In this document: in pieces, positions 17,612-26,600 of the stretch
How positions within the stretch are numbered: the stretch's first letter is position 1
Layout: each line of letters starts with the position of its first letter
NCBI RefSeq assembly: GCF_001544555.2
Contig: NZ_FCOK02000028.1
Span: 1 to 64,000 of the forward strand
DNA from: Caballeronia udeis
GTDB taxonomy: Bacteria; Pseudomonadota; Gammaproteobacteria; Burkholderiales; Burkholderiaceae
Reading direction: 5' to 3'
DNA: 64,000 nucleotides
The notes under the pieces: model-generated
Seen by the model: the letters and a program-made list of their open reading frames with translations, nothing else
Database searches by the model: none
Told to the model about the DNA's origin: nothing
Position numbers and translations under genes: made by a program

Positions 17612-17648
17612 ATCGAATGATTTAATGGGGTCGATGTGGTGAGGCTAT
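17612..17648. promoter_or_regulatory. Candidate OxyR binding region upstream of ahpC
   Basis: The tetranucleotides ATCG-N7-TAAT-N7-ATGT-N7-CTAT match the OxyR spacing rule (ATAG-N7-CTAT-N7-ATAG-N7-CTAT) at 11 of 16 contact bases. The region lies 77-113 bp upstream of ahpC, a fitting distance. The match is imperfect and was made by eye. Confidence 0.3.
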
Positions 17649-17802
17649 CAGGGTTAACGCGGCAGGCCGCCGCATTGACGGGCCGCATTTTATCGTTACC
17701 TGGCACCTGCTGCCAGTATCGGGAGCGCGGGGAAGGTCAACAAACACGGGCATGGGTGTTGCGCCTATCCCGCTTTGGCTAACTGAATCAACCGGAGGGT
17801 GT

Positions 17803-18498
17803 ATGAAAATCGGCATCATTGGCGCGGGCAATATTGGCCGCGTGCTGGCGTTGCGCTGGGTCGAGCGTGGGCATGAGGTCCTGATCGGCAACTCGCGGGG
17901 GCCGGATACCCTGGCCGAAGTCGCCGGCGAAACCGGCGCGAAGCCGGCCGAACTCGCCGACGTGGTACGCGGCGCGGCCGTGATCGTGGTCACGATCCCC
18001 GAAAAGAAAGTGCTGAACCTGCCCGCGGGCCTGTTCAGCGACGTACCGGAAACCACTGTCGTGATCGATACGGGCAATTATTATCCGCGCGAGCGTGATG
18101 GCCGTATCGAGGGGATCGAGTCCGGCATGATGGAAAGCGCGTGGGTGGCGCAGCAGATCGGGCGTCCGGTCATCAAGGCTTTCAACAACATCTACGCGGC
18201 CCATTTGCGCGATCTCGGCAAGCCTGAAGGCACGCCGGGACGCGTGGCGCTGCCGGTCTCGGGCGACAACGCCGACGCCAAGGCCGTTGTGATGCAACTC
18301 GTCAACGAGATGGGCTTCGATCCGGTGGATAACGGCACGATTGGCGACTCCTGGCGCCAGCAGCCGGGCACGCCGGTCTACACGAAGGATTTCGACAGGG
18401 AAGCACTGAAGGCCGCTCTACAGAAGGCGGAGCGGGCTCGCAAGCCCCAATGGAGCGGAACCGACAAGAGCCCCGGCAGTTTCGATCACCCGGCATGA
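17803..18498 (+). CDS. NADP-dependent F420-reductase-like / NAD(P)-binding oxidoreductase
   Basis: About 231 residues from ATG at 17803, behind a strong CCGGAGGG ribosome site. The N-terminal Rossmann motif GIIGAGNIGRVLALRWVERG and the NSRGP loop, which fits an NADP 2'-phosphate site, mark the F420-dependent NADP reductase (FNO)-like group. The middle VVIDTGNYYPRERDGRIEGI and VIKAFNNIYAAHL are typical of the group in bacteria, where F420 is usually absent and the true substrate is unknown. It is divergent from ahpC. A strong hairpin follows the stop codon. Confidence 0.75.
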   Translation: MKIGIIGAGNIGRVLALRWVERGHEVLIGNSRGPDTLAEVAGETGAKPAELADVVRGAAVIVVTIPEKKVLNLPAGLFSDVPETTVVIDTGNYYPRERDGRIEGIESGMMESAWVAQQIGRPVIKAFNNIYAAHLRDLGKPEGTPGRVALPVSGDNADAKAVVMQLVNEMGFDPVDNGTIGDSWRQQPGTPVYTKDFDREALKAALQKAERARKPQWSGTDKSPGSFDHPA

Positions 18499-18500
18499 AG

Positions 18501-18540
18501 CCGCGCGGCGACGGGCCTTTCAAAGCCCGTCGCCGCGCGG
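18501..18540. terminator. Bidirectional hairpin between convergent genes
   Basis: Perfect 16-bp inverted repeat (CCGCGCGGCGACGGGC / GCCCGTCGCCGCGCGG) with an 8-base loop, three bases after the oxidoreductase stop and before the end of the convergent dppA-like gene. No long T run. Likely serves both strands. Confidence 0.65.
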
Positions 18541-18582
18541 TTGAAGCCGATTGTTGATGCCGCGTAGCTGCAGCCGGCGTGT

Positions 18583-20229
18583 TCAGTCGAGCGAGATGCC
18601 GTCGAACCGGTGTCCGCCCAGCGGGCTGATCTCGTAGCCCTTGACGTTCTTCGTCATCAACTGGAACGCGTTGGCGTGAGCGATCGGCGTGTACGGAACC
18701 TGGTCCTTGAACACAAGCTGCGCCTGCTCATACAGCTTGGTGCGGGTCGGCTGGTCGGTGATCAGCCGCGCTTTCCCGATCAGATCGTCGAATTGCTTGT
18801 CGCACCACTTCGCCACGTTGCTGCCATGCACCGCGTCGCAGCCGAGGGTCGTGCCGAGCCAGTTGTCCGGGTCGCCGTTGTCGCCCATCCAGCCGTAGAG
18901 GATCGCGTCGTGCTCGCCGCCTTCCTTCGCGCGCTTGTTATATTCGGCCCATTCGTAGGTCACGATATTCGCTTTCACGCCAATCTTCGCCCAGTCCGAT
19001 TGAATCAATTGCGCCATCAGGCGAGCGTTCGGGTTATAGCCGCGCTGCACGGGCATGGCCCACAGCGTGATCGAAAAGCCGTTCCGAAAACCGGCTTGCT
19101 TCAGCAGGTTGCGGGCCTTCGCGGGATCATAGGGCGCATCTTTCAACGCTTTGTCATACGACCATTGCGACGGCGGCATCGGATTCGACGCCACGGTCGC
19201 CGCCCCTTCGTAGACGCTCTTCAGGATGGCCGGTTTGTCCACGGCCATGTCCAGCGCACGGCGCACCAGCACGTTATCGAGCGGCTTGTGAGTGGTGTTG
19301 TAGCCGACATAAGCCACGTTGAAACCTACGCCCGACAGCACCGCCAGGTTCGGATTGCTGCGTGCGGTCTGGATGTCGGCGGGGCGCGGGAAGGCCGTCA
19401 TCTGGCATTCGCCGCTGGCGAGTTTCTGCATGCGCACGGCGGCGTCCGGCGTGATGGCGAACACCAGTTTCGCGATATGCACGTCCTTCCTGTTCCAGAA
19501 GTCGGGGTTCGCGTCGTAGCGGATGGTTGCGTCTTTCTGGTAGTCGCGGAACACGAACGGCCCCGTGCCCACGGGCTTCTGGTTCAGGTCTTCCGTCTTG
19601 CCGGCCTTCAGCAGCTGGTCGGCGTATTGCGCCGACACAATGGAGGCGAACTCCATCGCTATGTTGCGCACGAACACCACGTCGGAGGTGTGCAGCGTGA
19701 AGCGCACCGTGTAGTCGTCGAGTTTTTCAACCGATGCAATGTTCTTGTCGTAACCGAGGTCGCTGAGATACGGGAAGCTCACCGGATGCGCTTTCTGGAA
19801 CGCATTGTCCGGGTCGATCATGCGTTTGAACGTGAAGACGACGTCGTCGGCGTTGAAGTCGCGCGTGGGTTTGAACCAGGGCGTAGTCTGGAATTTGACA
19901 CCGTGACGGAGATGAAACGTGAAGGTCTTCGCGTCGATCGACTCGTCCCATGATGTGGCCAGGCCCGGCACCAAGTCGAGCGAACCGCGCTGGAATTCGA
20001 CGAGGGTGTCGTAGACTGCGTGCGCGCCGGCATCGAAGTCCGTACTGGTGGTGTATTGCGCGGAATCGAAGCCTGCCGGACTGCCCTCCGAACAGAACAC
20101 CAGGGTTTTGCCCGCCGCGTGGGCAGTGCCGGCGAGCGCGCCAAAGGCGGCAAGCGTGCAAACCGCAGTGCGGACCAGCGCGCGGGCTGGAGCGAAGAAC
20201 GAACCGGGTGTCAGGCTTTGATGGGGCAT
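18583..20229 (-). CDS. dppA: Peptide ABC transporter substrate-binding protein (DppA-like)
   Basis: 548 residues with a Sec signal peptide (VCTLAAFGALAGTAHA-AGK). The mature start TLVFCSEGSPAGFDSAQYTT and later RHGVKFQTTPWFKPTRDFNADDV are classic for the SBP family 5 dipeptide/heme-binding DppA group. The conserved GYNTTHKPLDNVLVRRAL and GWMGDNGDPDNWLGTTLGC segments are also present; the latter holds the Asp that binds the peptide N terminus. It acts in the periplasm, delivering peptides to a DppBCDF permease. No permease genes adjoin it here, so the rest may be elsewhere or this is a solitary paralogue. The symbol is by similarity. Confidence 0.9.
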   Translation of the reverse strand: MPHQSLTPGSFFAPARALVRTAVCTLAAFGALAGTAHAAGKTLVFCSEGSPAGFDSAQYTTSTDFDAGAHAVYDTLVEFQRGSLDLVPGLATSWDESIDAKTFTFHLRHGVKFQTTPWFKPTRDFNADDVVFTFKRMIDPDNAFQKAHPVSFPYLSDLGYDKNIASVEKLDDYTVRFTLHTSDVVFVRNIAMEFASIVSAQYADQLLKAGKTEDLNQKPVGTGPFVFRDYQKDATIRYDANPDFWNRKDVHIAKLVFAITPDAAVRMQKLASGECQMTAFPRPADIQTARSNPNLAVLSGVGFNVAYVGYNTTHKPLDNVLVRRALDMAVDKPAILKSVYEGAATVASNPMPPSQWSYDKALKDAPYDPAKARNLLKQAGFRNGFSITLWAMPVQRGYNPNARLMAQLIQSDWAKIGVKANIVTYEWAEYNKRAKEGGEHDAILYGWMGDNGDPDNWLGTTLGCDAVHGSNVAKWCDKQFDDLIGKARLITDQPTRTKLYEQAQLVFKDQVPYTPIAHANAFQLMTKNVKGYEISPLGGHRFDGISLD

Positions 20230-20482
20230 GTAAGGTCGGTAAAGAGTGAAAGGCGGGTTGACGGACGGAGCCCGGGAGCGAGCGGGCGTGCGTGCCTAAG
20301 TAGCCGCATACTTTACCAACCACGGAATTTTTGACGAAGCGATACGTTCTTCTTTTGATATGCCGAAATCAGTTGTCGGGACGTGGAGCATTCATGCAGC
20401 TCGTCAGGGGGCGATAGGGGCTTCCGGCCTGTGGGCTGCAAATATTTCCCGGGCGTTTTAACATGTCGGACCGGGCGCTCCC

Positions 20483-20548
20483 GCTTCTTGCCTGCTTCTT
20501 TCCGGCTTCTTTCCGGCTTCTTGCCGGCTTCTTTCCGGCTTCTTGCTA
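20483..20548 (+). repeat. 11-bp tandem repeat, six copies
   Basis: Units of GCTTCTTNCCG (N = T or G) at 20483, 20494, 20505, 20516, 20527 and 20538; the first and last copies vary by one or two bases. The array ends 55 bp before the ribA start, inside the probable promoter/leader. Confidence 0.85.
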
Positions 20549-20603
20549 AAGTTGCCGAAATACCGGCATGCGGCCCACGCCCTCCTATGCAGTAGAAGAG
20601 AAC

Positions 20604-21254
20604 ATGAAAAACGTTTCTGATTCACCGGCAGCCACTGCCGTAGCAGCCCACGAAGAATGTGTCGAACTCGTGGCGAAGGCCACGATTCCCACGCGTTACG
20701 GCGTATTTGAGTCGCATGTGTATCGGGTGAAAAGCACGGGCGCCGAGCATTTGACGCTTGTCATGGGCGATGTCAGCCACGGCGAATCCGTGCTGTGCCG
20801 GCTGCATTCCGAATGTGTCACGGGCGATGTATTCGGCTCGTATCGCTGTGATTGCGGTGAGCAACTCGATCTCGCGATGCGTTATATAGCGGCTGAAAAC
20901 CGCGGCATCCTGCTGTATCTGCGTGGCCATGAAGGGCGCGGCATCGGGCTGGCGAACAAGATCCGCGCGTATGCGCTGCAAGAGCAGGGTTACGACACGG
21001 TCGACGCCAACCTGCATCTGGGCTTGCCCGACGACGCGCGAGAATACGACTCGGCCGCGGCTATCCTGCGCGCGCTCGACGTGCGGTCGGTGCGTTTGAT
21101 GAGCAACAATCCGTCGAAGTTCGACACCTTGCTCAAGCACGATATCCCGGTCTGCGAACGGGTGGCGCTGGCCATTCCCGTGCGTGAGGAAAACGAGCGC
21201 TACATCAAGACGAAGCAGGTCCGCTTCGGCCACTACTTTGATGAAAACGAGTAG
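20604..21254 (+). CDS. ribA: GTP cyclohydrolase II
   Basis: 216 residues from ATG at 20604 (AGAAGAGA upstream). It converts GTP to 2,5-diamino-6-ribosylamino-4(3H)-pyrimidinone 5'-phosphate, formate and pyrophosphate, the first step of riboflavin synthesis. Zinc ligands lie in HSECVTGDVFGSYRCDCGEQL (Cys-x10-Cys-x-Cys), the GTP-binding loop in RGHEGRGIGL, and the arginine nucleophile segment follows. Stand-alone RibA, not fused to RibB. I saw no FMN riboswitch upstream, but an 11-bp tandem array sits in the leader. Burkholderiaceae usually also have a ribBA, so this may be a second copy. Confidence 0.93.
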   Translation: MKNVSDSPAATAVAAHEECVELVAKATIPTRYGVFESHVYRVKSTGAEHLTLVMGDVSHGESVLCRLHSECVTGDVFGSYRCDCGEQLDLAMRYIAAENRGILLYLRGHEGRGIGLANKIRAYALQEQGYDTVDANLHLGLPDDAREYDSAAAILRALDVRSVRLMSNNPSKFDTLLKHDIPVCERVALAIPVREENERYIKTKQVRFGHYFDENE

Positions 21255-21285
21255 CTGACTGTGGGAGCGTATCGGATATCCGGTC

Positions 21286-22008
21286 TCAGGTTGCGTCGTG
21301 GAAAATGATGCCGACCGTATGCCTGTGCCCCGATCTCAGCCGGCTTACGCCATGCCTGAGATTCACGCGATAAGCCCCGCGCGTTCCGTTCACCGGCCGG
21401 TTATGCACGGCAAAAATCACGGCGTCCCCTTGTGCCAGCGGCACGACTTCGGCCCGCGACTGCATGCGCGGCCGCTGCTCGGTCATCACGAACTCTCCGC
21501 CTGTAAAGTCGCGTCCCGGCGCGGACAGCAAGATGGCAAGCTGAAGCGGAAACACCTGCTCGCCGTACAGGTCCTGATGCAGGCAGTTGTAGTCGCCTTG
21601 CGCGTATTGGAGGATCAGCGGTGTGGGCCGAAGCTGTCCGGCCGCATGGCATCGATCGATAAAATCGGCATGGTCCGGCGGATAACGCGTGTCAATACGC
21701 ATGATCTCGTTCCACCGGTTCGCGATTCCCACGAGATGCGGATAAACACTCTCCCGCAAGGCGCCGATCACCTCAGGCAGCGGATAAGCGTAGTACTTGT
21801 ACTCGCCGCGCCCGAAGCCGTGGCGCGCCATGACCACGCGGCTCCGGTACAACGCGTCGCGCGCATAAAGCGCTCTCAACGCGTCACATTCCGCGGGCGT
21901 GAGCAGATGTTCGACCGTCGCGCAGCCGAATCCATCCAGTTCTTCTTCCACCGCATGCCAGTCGATGGCGTTCACGCGCGCTTCAATATTTGTCGCCAGG
22001 GCATCCAT
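21286..22008 (-). CDS. 2-oxoglutarate/Fe(II) oxygenase family protein
   Basis: About 240 residues. The ATG at 22008 (MDALATNIEARVNAI) has GGAG upstream; a TTG 15 bases earlier is also open but unlikely. The jelly-roll metal site is visible as HQD in NCLHQDLYGEQVFPL (His-x-Asp) and a distal His in VNLRHGVSRL/GHRHTVGIIFHD, with an Arg for 2-oxoglutarate. It resembles the prolyl hydroxylase-like/PKHD group that hydroxylates proteins or small substrates. It converges with ribA (31 bp). Substrate unknown. Confidence 0.8.
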   Translation of the reverse strand: MDALATNIEARVNAIDWHAVEEELDGFGCATVEHLLTPAECDALRALYARDALYRSRVVMARHGFGRGEYKYYAYPLPEVIGALRESVYPHLVGIANRWNEIMRIDTRYPPDHADFIDRCHAAGQLRPTPLILQYAQGDYNCLHQDLYGEQVFPLQLAILLSAPGRDFTGGEFVMTEQRPRMQSRAEVVPLAQGDAVIFAVHNRPVNGTRGAYRVNLRHGVSRLRSGHRHTVGIIFHDAT

Positions 22009-22282
22009 TAGCCGCTTCTCCAATCCAGGTTCAATGATCCCGGTCAGTGTCCGCCGCCCCGTGTTTTAAAACACTCCGGATGTTGCGGTCATATTGGCGA
22101 CCTGAAATCATTTGATCACTACATCGAAAGCTAAGCGTAATAACGGCCTGTGCAGGTTCCTTTGGCATCGATTTTCGGGCGATACGCCTGCGCACTGAAA
22201 CGCAGCAACGCCGAGCAGGTTGTGCTGGCGGAAGACGACGCACAAGCGATAGACGCCTTCTTCAGGCCTGCCCGTTCGCGGC

Positions 22283-22897
22283 TTAATGCTGCACCGGCGG
22301 TGACTGCACGGCGGCGGTCTCACGCGATGCCGCGTCGCGCAGGCGGATGATCGTCTGGCGCGATGTGCTGAGTGCCCGTGCGATTGCTGTCACGGTGCTG
22401 CCTGCGGCCAGCGCCTTCAGCGCTTGCTGCCGCTGTGAGTCGGACAACGAGGCGGGACGTCCCTGATGCGTGCCGTCCTTCTTGGCAATGGCGGCCGCGT
22501 CGAGTGCGCGGGCGCGTTTGGCGTCGTGCTCCAGTCCTGCGGCAAGCTGGAGCATGCGGATCGGCGAGCCTGTGCCGCTTGCGCAAAGATCGCCCTTGCC
22601 CGCGTCGAGGCAGATGACGTGCGCCCCTTTGGCCGCCAGCGCGGTGAGCGTCGACACGGCGTCGCTGATGCTGCTTCCCAGGTAACCAAGGCGCGCGACT
22701 ACCAGTGTGTCGCGAGGCTTGATGCGGCGGATGGCCCGCTGCAGCGCGATCCGGGACGCGGCGTTCACCGCATGACTGCAATGATCGACCAGCACGCAAC
22801 CCATGTCGACCAGGAAACCGGCCGCGTCGATCTGGAACAGGTCGTTGTCGCGGCTGTCCTGATTGCCTGCAGTATTGATGTACACGATAAGGGTCAC
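22283..22897 (-). CDS. Serine-recombinase-like protein lacking catalytic residues
   Basis: About 204 residues. GTG at 22897 has GGAG eight bases upstream; an ATG at 22924 has no ribosome site. The N-terminal half has the resolvase fold order: VTLIVYINTAGNQ, LFQIDAAGF, LQRAIRRIKPRDTLVVARLGYLGSS, and ALAAKGAHVICLD. The normal Y-x-R-V-S-T motif reads Y-I-N-T-A-G, so the catalytic Ser and Arg are both replaced, and the usual D-R-L-G-R-S reads L-G-Y-L-G-S-S. The C terminus keeps a resolvase-type HTH (GRPASLSDSQRQQALKALAAG, then STVTAIARALSTSRQTIIRL). It is therefore more likely a DNA-binding regulator than a recombinase. Lies alone, with no inverted element seen beside it. Confidence 0.7.
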   Translation of the reverse strand: MTLIVYINTAGNQDSRDNDLFQIDAAGFLVDMGCVLVDHCSHAVNAASRIALQRAIRRIKPRDTLVVARLGYLGSSISDAVSTLTALAAKGAHVICLDAGKGDLCASGTGSPIRMLQLAAGLEHDAKRARALDAAAIAKKDGTHQGRPASLSDSQRQQALKALAAGSTVTAIARALSTSRQTIIRLRDAASRETAAVQSPPVQH

Positions 22898-22924
22898 GAG
22901 GCGTGCTCCGATAATGCCTTGCAT

Positions 22925-23627
22925 GGCCCGCCGGCAGCGCCGCGGCGGCGCCGGCCAACGGCTGCGGCTTGATCCATGTTAGCAAACTGGCGGGCGATGC
23001 GCGTCACGCGGAGCGCATCCGCGCGGCCGCTTGAGTGGACCGGCCTTGTGGTTTTTGCATGGAGAAAGGAAAGCCCAAGGAACCGGTCGGGCCCGACCGG
23101 CGAACGAGGCGATTGACGAAAGAGGATCCGGTGTATGCCCGAACGCATATAAACGAGTTTATGAGGAGGCATCCTGTTTGCTCAGCTATATTACGAATGC
23201 ATCAGCGAAACACGGCGGAGCAGGAATGACCGGTCGATGCCAGGAAATCGCCTGAAGCCAATCTGCCGGTGCTCCTACCTCAAGCCTGAATTCCAAAGAA
23301 CCGGGCGAGGACGCGCAAAAAGCGCAGGCAAAGCCCGCGCAGTGCGGCCGTTTGCCGGAGCGCCCGACGACCCGGGCCGTCGAATATGGAGCGTGCACAC
23401 GTACGAGACACACTAAAAAAGTGGCTGCACGTCCGCAAGAAATGTCACGTGAATATAATGAGCGCCGCCTGAGCCCCGCAGATAGAAACCGGGTGATCCG
23501 ATACCCCCGCGCAGCACGCGGATGAGTGGGCTGCACGCCACTTCGCCCGGCCGCTGTTAAGAGCGTTTGTTCGAACGCGTAGTGGTATCTTTAATCCATC
23601 GAAGCACCCCGAACCGAGGGCCCTGGA
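22925..23627. other. Intergenic region before the hybrid kinase
   Basis: About 700 bp. Holds one possible small gene (23059-23229, listed separately). Otherwise I see no gene, hairpin or repeat. It must carry the promoter of the hybrid kinase gene. Confidence 0.35.
23059..23229 (+). CDS. Possible small basic protein
   Basis: 56 residues (MEKGKPKEPVGPDRRTRRLT to the end RNTAEQE). Highly basic, no signal or membrane segment. The ribosome site is poor. The composition is protein-like and the frame covers most of an otherwise empty region, but no family is recognised. Could be chance. Confidence 0.25.
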   Translation: MEKGKPKEPVGPDRRTRRLTKEDPVYARTHINEFMRRHPVCSAILRMHQRNTAEQE

Positions 23628-26600
23628 GTGAGCGAAACTACAACATCAACGGTGCCGCCGACAGGAGAAGACGCGCCGGGCGTGGTTCATCGCTCGAGTT
23701 CGCTGGATTTCCCTGTTGTTGGGATTGGCGCGTCCGCAGGAGGCGTCCAGGCGCTGCTGCGCTTCTTCGAGAACGCGCCGTCCGACATGGGCATGGCGTT
23801 TGTCGTGGTCCTGCACTTGTCGGCGAAGCATGTCAGCAGTGCGGACAAGGTGCTGCAGAACGTGACCCGCATGCGCGTGTCGCAAGTCAGCGGGCCCACA
23901 CAGATAGAAGCGAACCACGTCTACGTCATCGCGCCGGGCAAGAGCCTGACGATGGCGGATGGTTACCTGAACGCGCGCAACGCGGAGCCCACGGTGGGCC
24001 GGCCGGTCACTATCGACCGGTTTTTCCGGAGCCTGGCCGACGCGCATGGCCAGCGCGCGATGTGCATCGTGATGTCGGGCACGGGCAGCGACGGCGCGGT
24101 CGGCATTGCCAGCGTGAAGGAGAAGGGCGGCGTGACGCTCGCGCAGGAACCGAATGACGCCGAATACGCGGAGATGCCGCAGAACGCGATCCTGACGGAC
24201 CAGGTTGACCTGGTGCTGCCCGTGGTGGAAATGCCGCAACGGCTGCTGGACATATGGAACAACGCCAAGCGTATCGCCTTGCCCGAACTGGACGCGGCGA
24301 CGCTGGGTCCGAACGACCGGGCCGACCGCCGGAGTGAAGCCGAACTTGCGTTGCAGTCCATTTTGTCGACGTTGCGCGCCCGCACCGGCCACGACTTCCG
24401 TTTCTACAAGCGGGCGACCATGTTGCGCCGGATCGAACGGCGCCTGCAGGTCAACGGCGTACCGGACCTCATTGCCTACCGCGACCTGCTGCGGGATAAC
24501 CCGCGCGAAACCTCCGCCTTGCTCAAGGACATGCTGATTGGCGTGACCAGCTTTTTCCGCGACCGGGAAGCGTTCGAGTCGCTCGAACGCGGTGTGCTGC
24601 CGACCTTGTTCCACAACAGGGCCGACGGCGACCAGGTTCGCGCGTGGGTCGCGGGATGCTCGTCGGGCGAGGAAGCCTATTCGCTTGCCATGCTCCTGTG
24701 CGAGCAGCGCGATGCGTTGCATTCCTCGGCCAATATCCAGGTGTTCGCGACCGATATCGACGAAAGCGCCGTCGCGCGCGCGCGGGCCGGACTGTACCCC
24801 GAGTCGATCATGACCGATGTTCGCCCCTCTACGCTGCGGCAATTTTTTGTCAAGACCGACTCACGCTACGAGGTTGTGAAAAGCGTGCGCGAGAAGATTT
24901 TGTTCGCCATGCATAACGTGCTGCGTGACCCTCCGTTCTCGCGGCTCGACCTGGTTTCCTGCCGCAATCTCCTGATCTATCTCGATCGCGGCGTGCAAAA
25001 CCAGGTGCTCGAGATGTTCCACTACGCGCTATACCCCAACGGGTACCTGTTCCTCGGCAGCTCCGAGTCGGCGGACTCTGTGGAAGAACTGTTTTCCGTG
25101 GTCGACAAGAAGAACCGGATCTACCGGGCGAAAGCGGCGAAGCTGCCCAACCGCCCGGCGTTGGCGTCCCCATCGCTGCTGATGCAAGGACGTTATACGC
25201 ACGACGAAGAGGTGGGGTCCGCGTTGCTCCCGGGGCGCCGCAATTTTTCGTTCAGTGCGTTGCACCAGCGCGTGCTCGAGCAATATGCGCCGCCCAGCGT
25301 GATCGTGAACCGCGATTCGAAGATCGTGCATATGTCGGACAACGCGGGACGTTTCCTGCGGTATGTCGGCGGCGAACCTTCGAGCAACATGATTGCCGTC
25401 GTGCTGCCCGAGTTGCGGCTCGACCTGCGTACCGCGCTATTCCAGGCCGCGCAGACGGGCAATAGCGTGGAGGCCCGGCGCGTCAAGTTGCAGCGCGACG
25501 GCCGCCCGTCATATGTCAACATGACCGTGCGCCCGTTCCATGACGCCGCCGCCGACGCCGACTTCCTCCTTGTCCTGTTCGACGAGGTCCAGGAAGCGAT
25601 GACGGAGAGCAGGCCCACCGTGGAGCATCAGACGGGTAGTGACACCGTGATGCAGCAGCTTGAACAAGAGCTGCATTCGAGCAAGGAGCAACTGCAGACC
25701 ACGATCGAGCAGTACGAGACGTCGACGGAAGAGCTGAAGGCGTCGAATGAAGAACTGCAGGCGATCAACGAGGAGTTGAGATCGGCGACGGAGGAGCTCG
25801 AAACCAGCAAGGAAGAGTTGCAGTCGGTGAACGAGGAACTCATCACCGTCAACGCGGAACTGCAGGCGAAGATCGAGGAAACCGGCAAGGCCAATGATGA
25901 CCTGCAGAACCTGATCACTTCTACGGACATTGCCACTATCTTCGTCGATCGCGCGATGTGCATCAAACGCTATACGCCGAATGCGGCCACGGTGTTCAAC
26001 CTGATCGGCGCGGATGTCGGGCGCTCGCTGTTCGACATCACGCACCGGCTGGCCTATCCCGAACTGGCGGACGACGTGAGCGCGACGTTCCAGTCGTTGC
26101 GCCTGACCGAGCGCGAGGTCGCAACCTCGGACGGCCGCTGGTTCCTCGCGCGCGTGCTGCCTTACCGGACGGCGGACGACCGCATTGACGGCGCGGTGCT
26201 CAGCCTGGTTGAAACCACGGCGCGCCGCCGCGCGGAGGCGAACGTGCGGGCGAGCGAGGAGCGCCTGAGACTCGCGGCGCAGACAACGAACGACTTCGCG
26301 ATCATCGTGCAGGACTCCGAGGGCCGCATCGTCAGCTGGAATGCCGGCGCCGAGCGCGTCTTCGGTTATACGGCGGAGGAAGCGATCGGGCAGAACATCG
26401 ACGTGATCTTTTCAACGGAGGATCAGGACGCGCGCACGGCGGCGCACGAACGCGAGGCCGCGCAACGCGAAGGCCGTGCCGACGACGATCGCTGGCATGT
26501 CGCAAAGGGCGGCCGCAAGGTGTATTGCAGCGGCGTGGTGACGCCGTTGTCGGATCCGAGATTCACTGGCTACGCGAAGATCGTGAGGGACCTCACGGAC

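Noticed and set aside
18610..19953. 447-residue rightward open frame
   Set aside because: Antisense to the DppA-like gene; His/Arg/Val-rich mirror composition.
20230..20603. FMN riboswitch ahead of ribA
   Set aside because: The conserved RFN-element segments could not be found in the leader; only the 11-bp tandem array is there.
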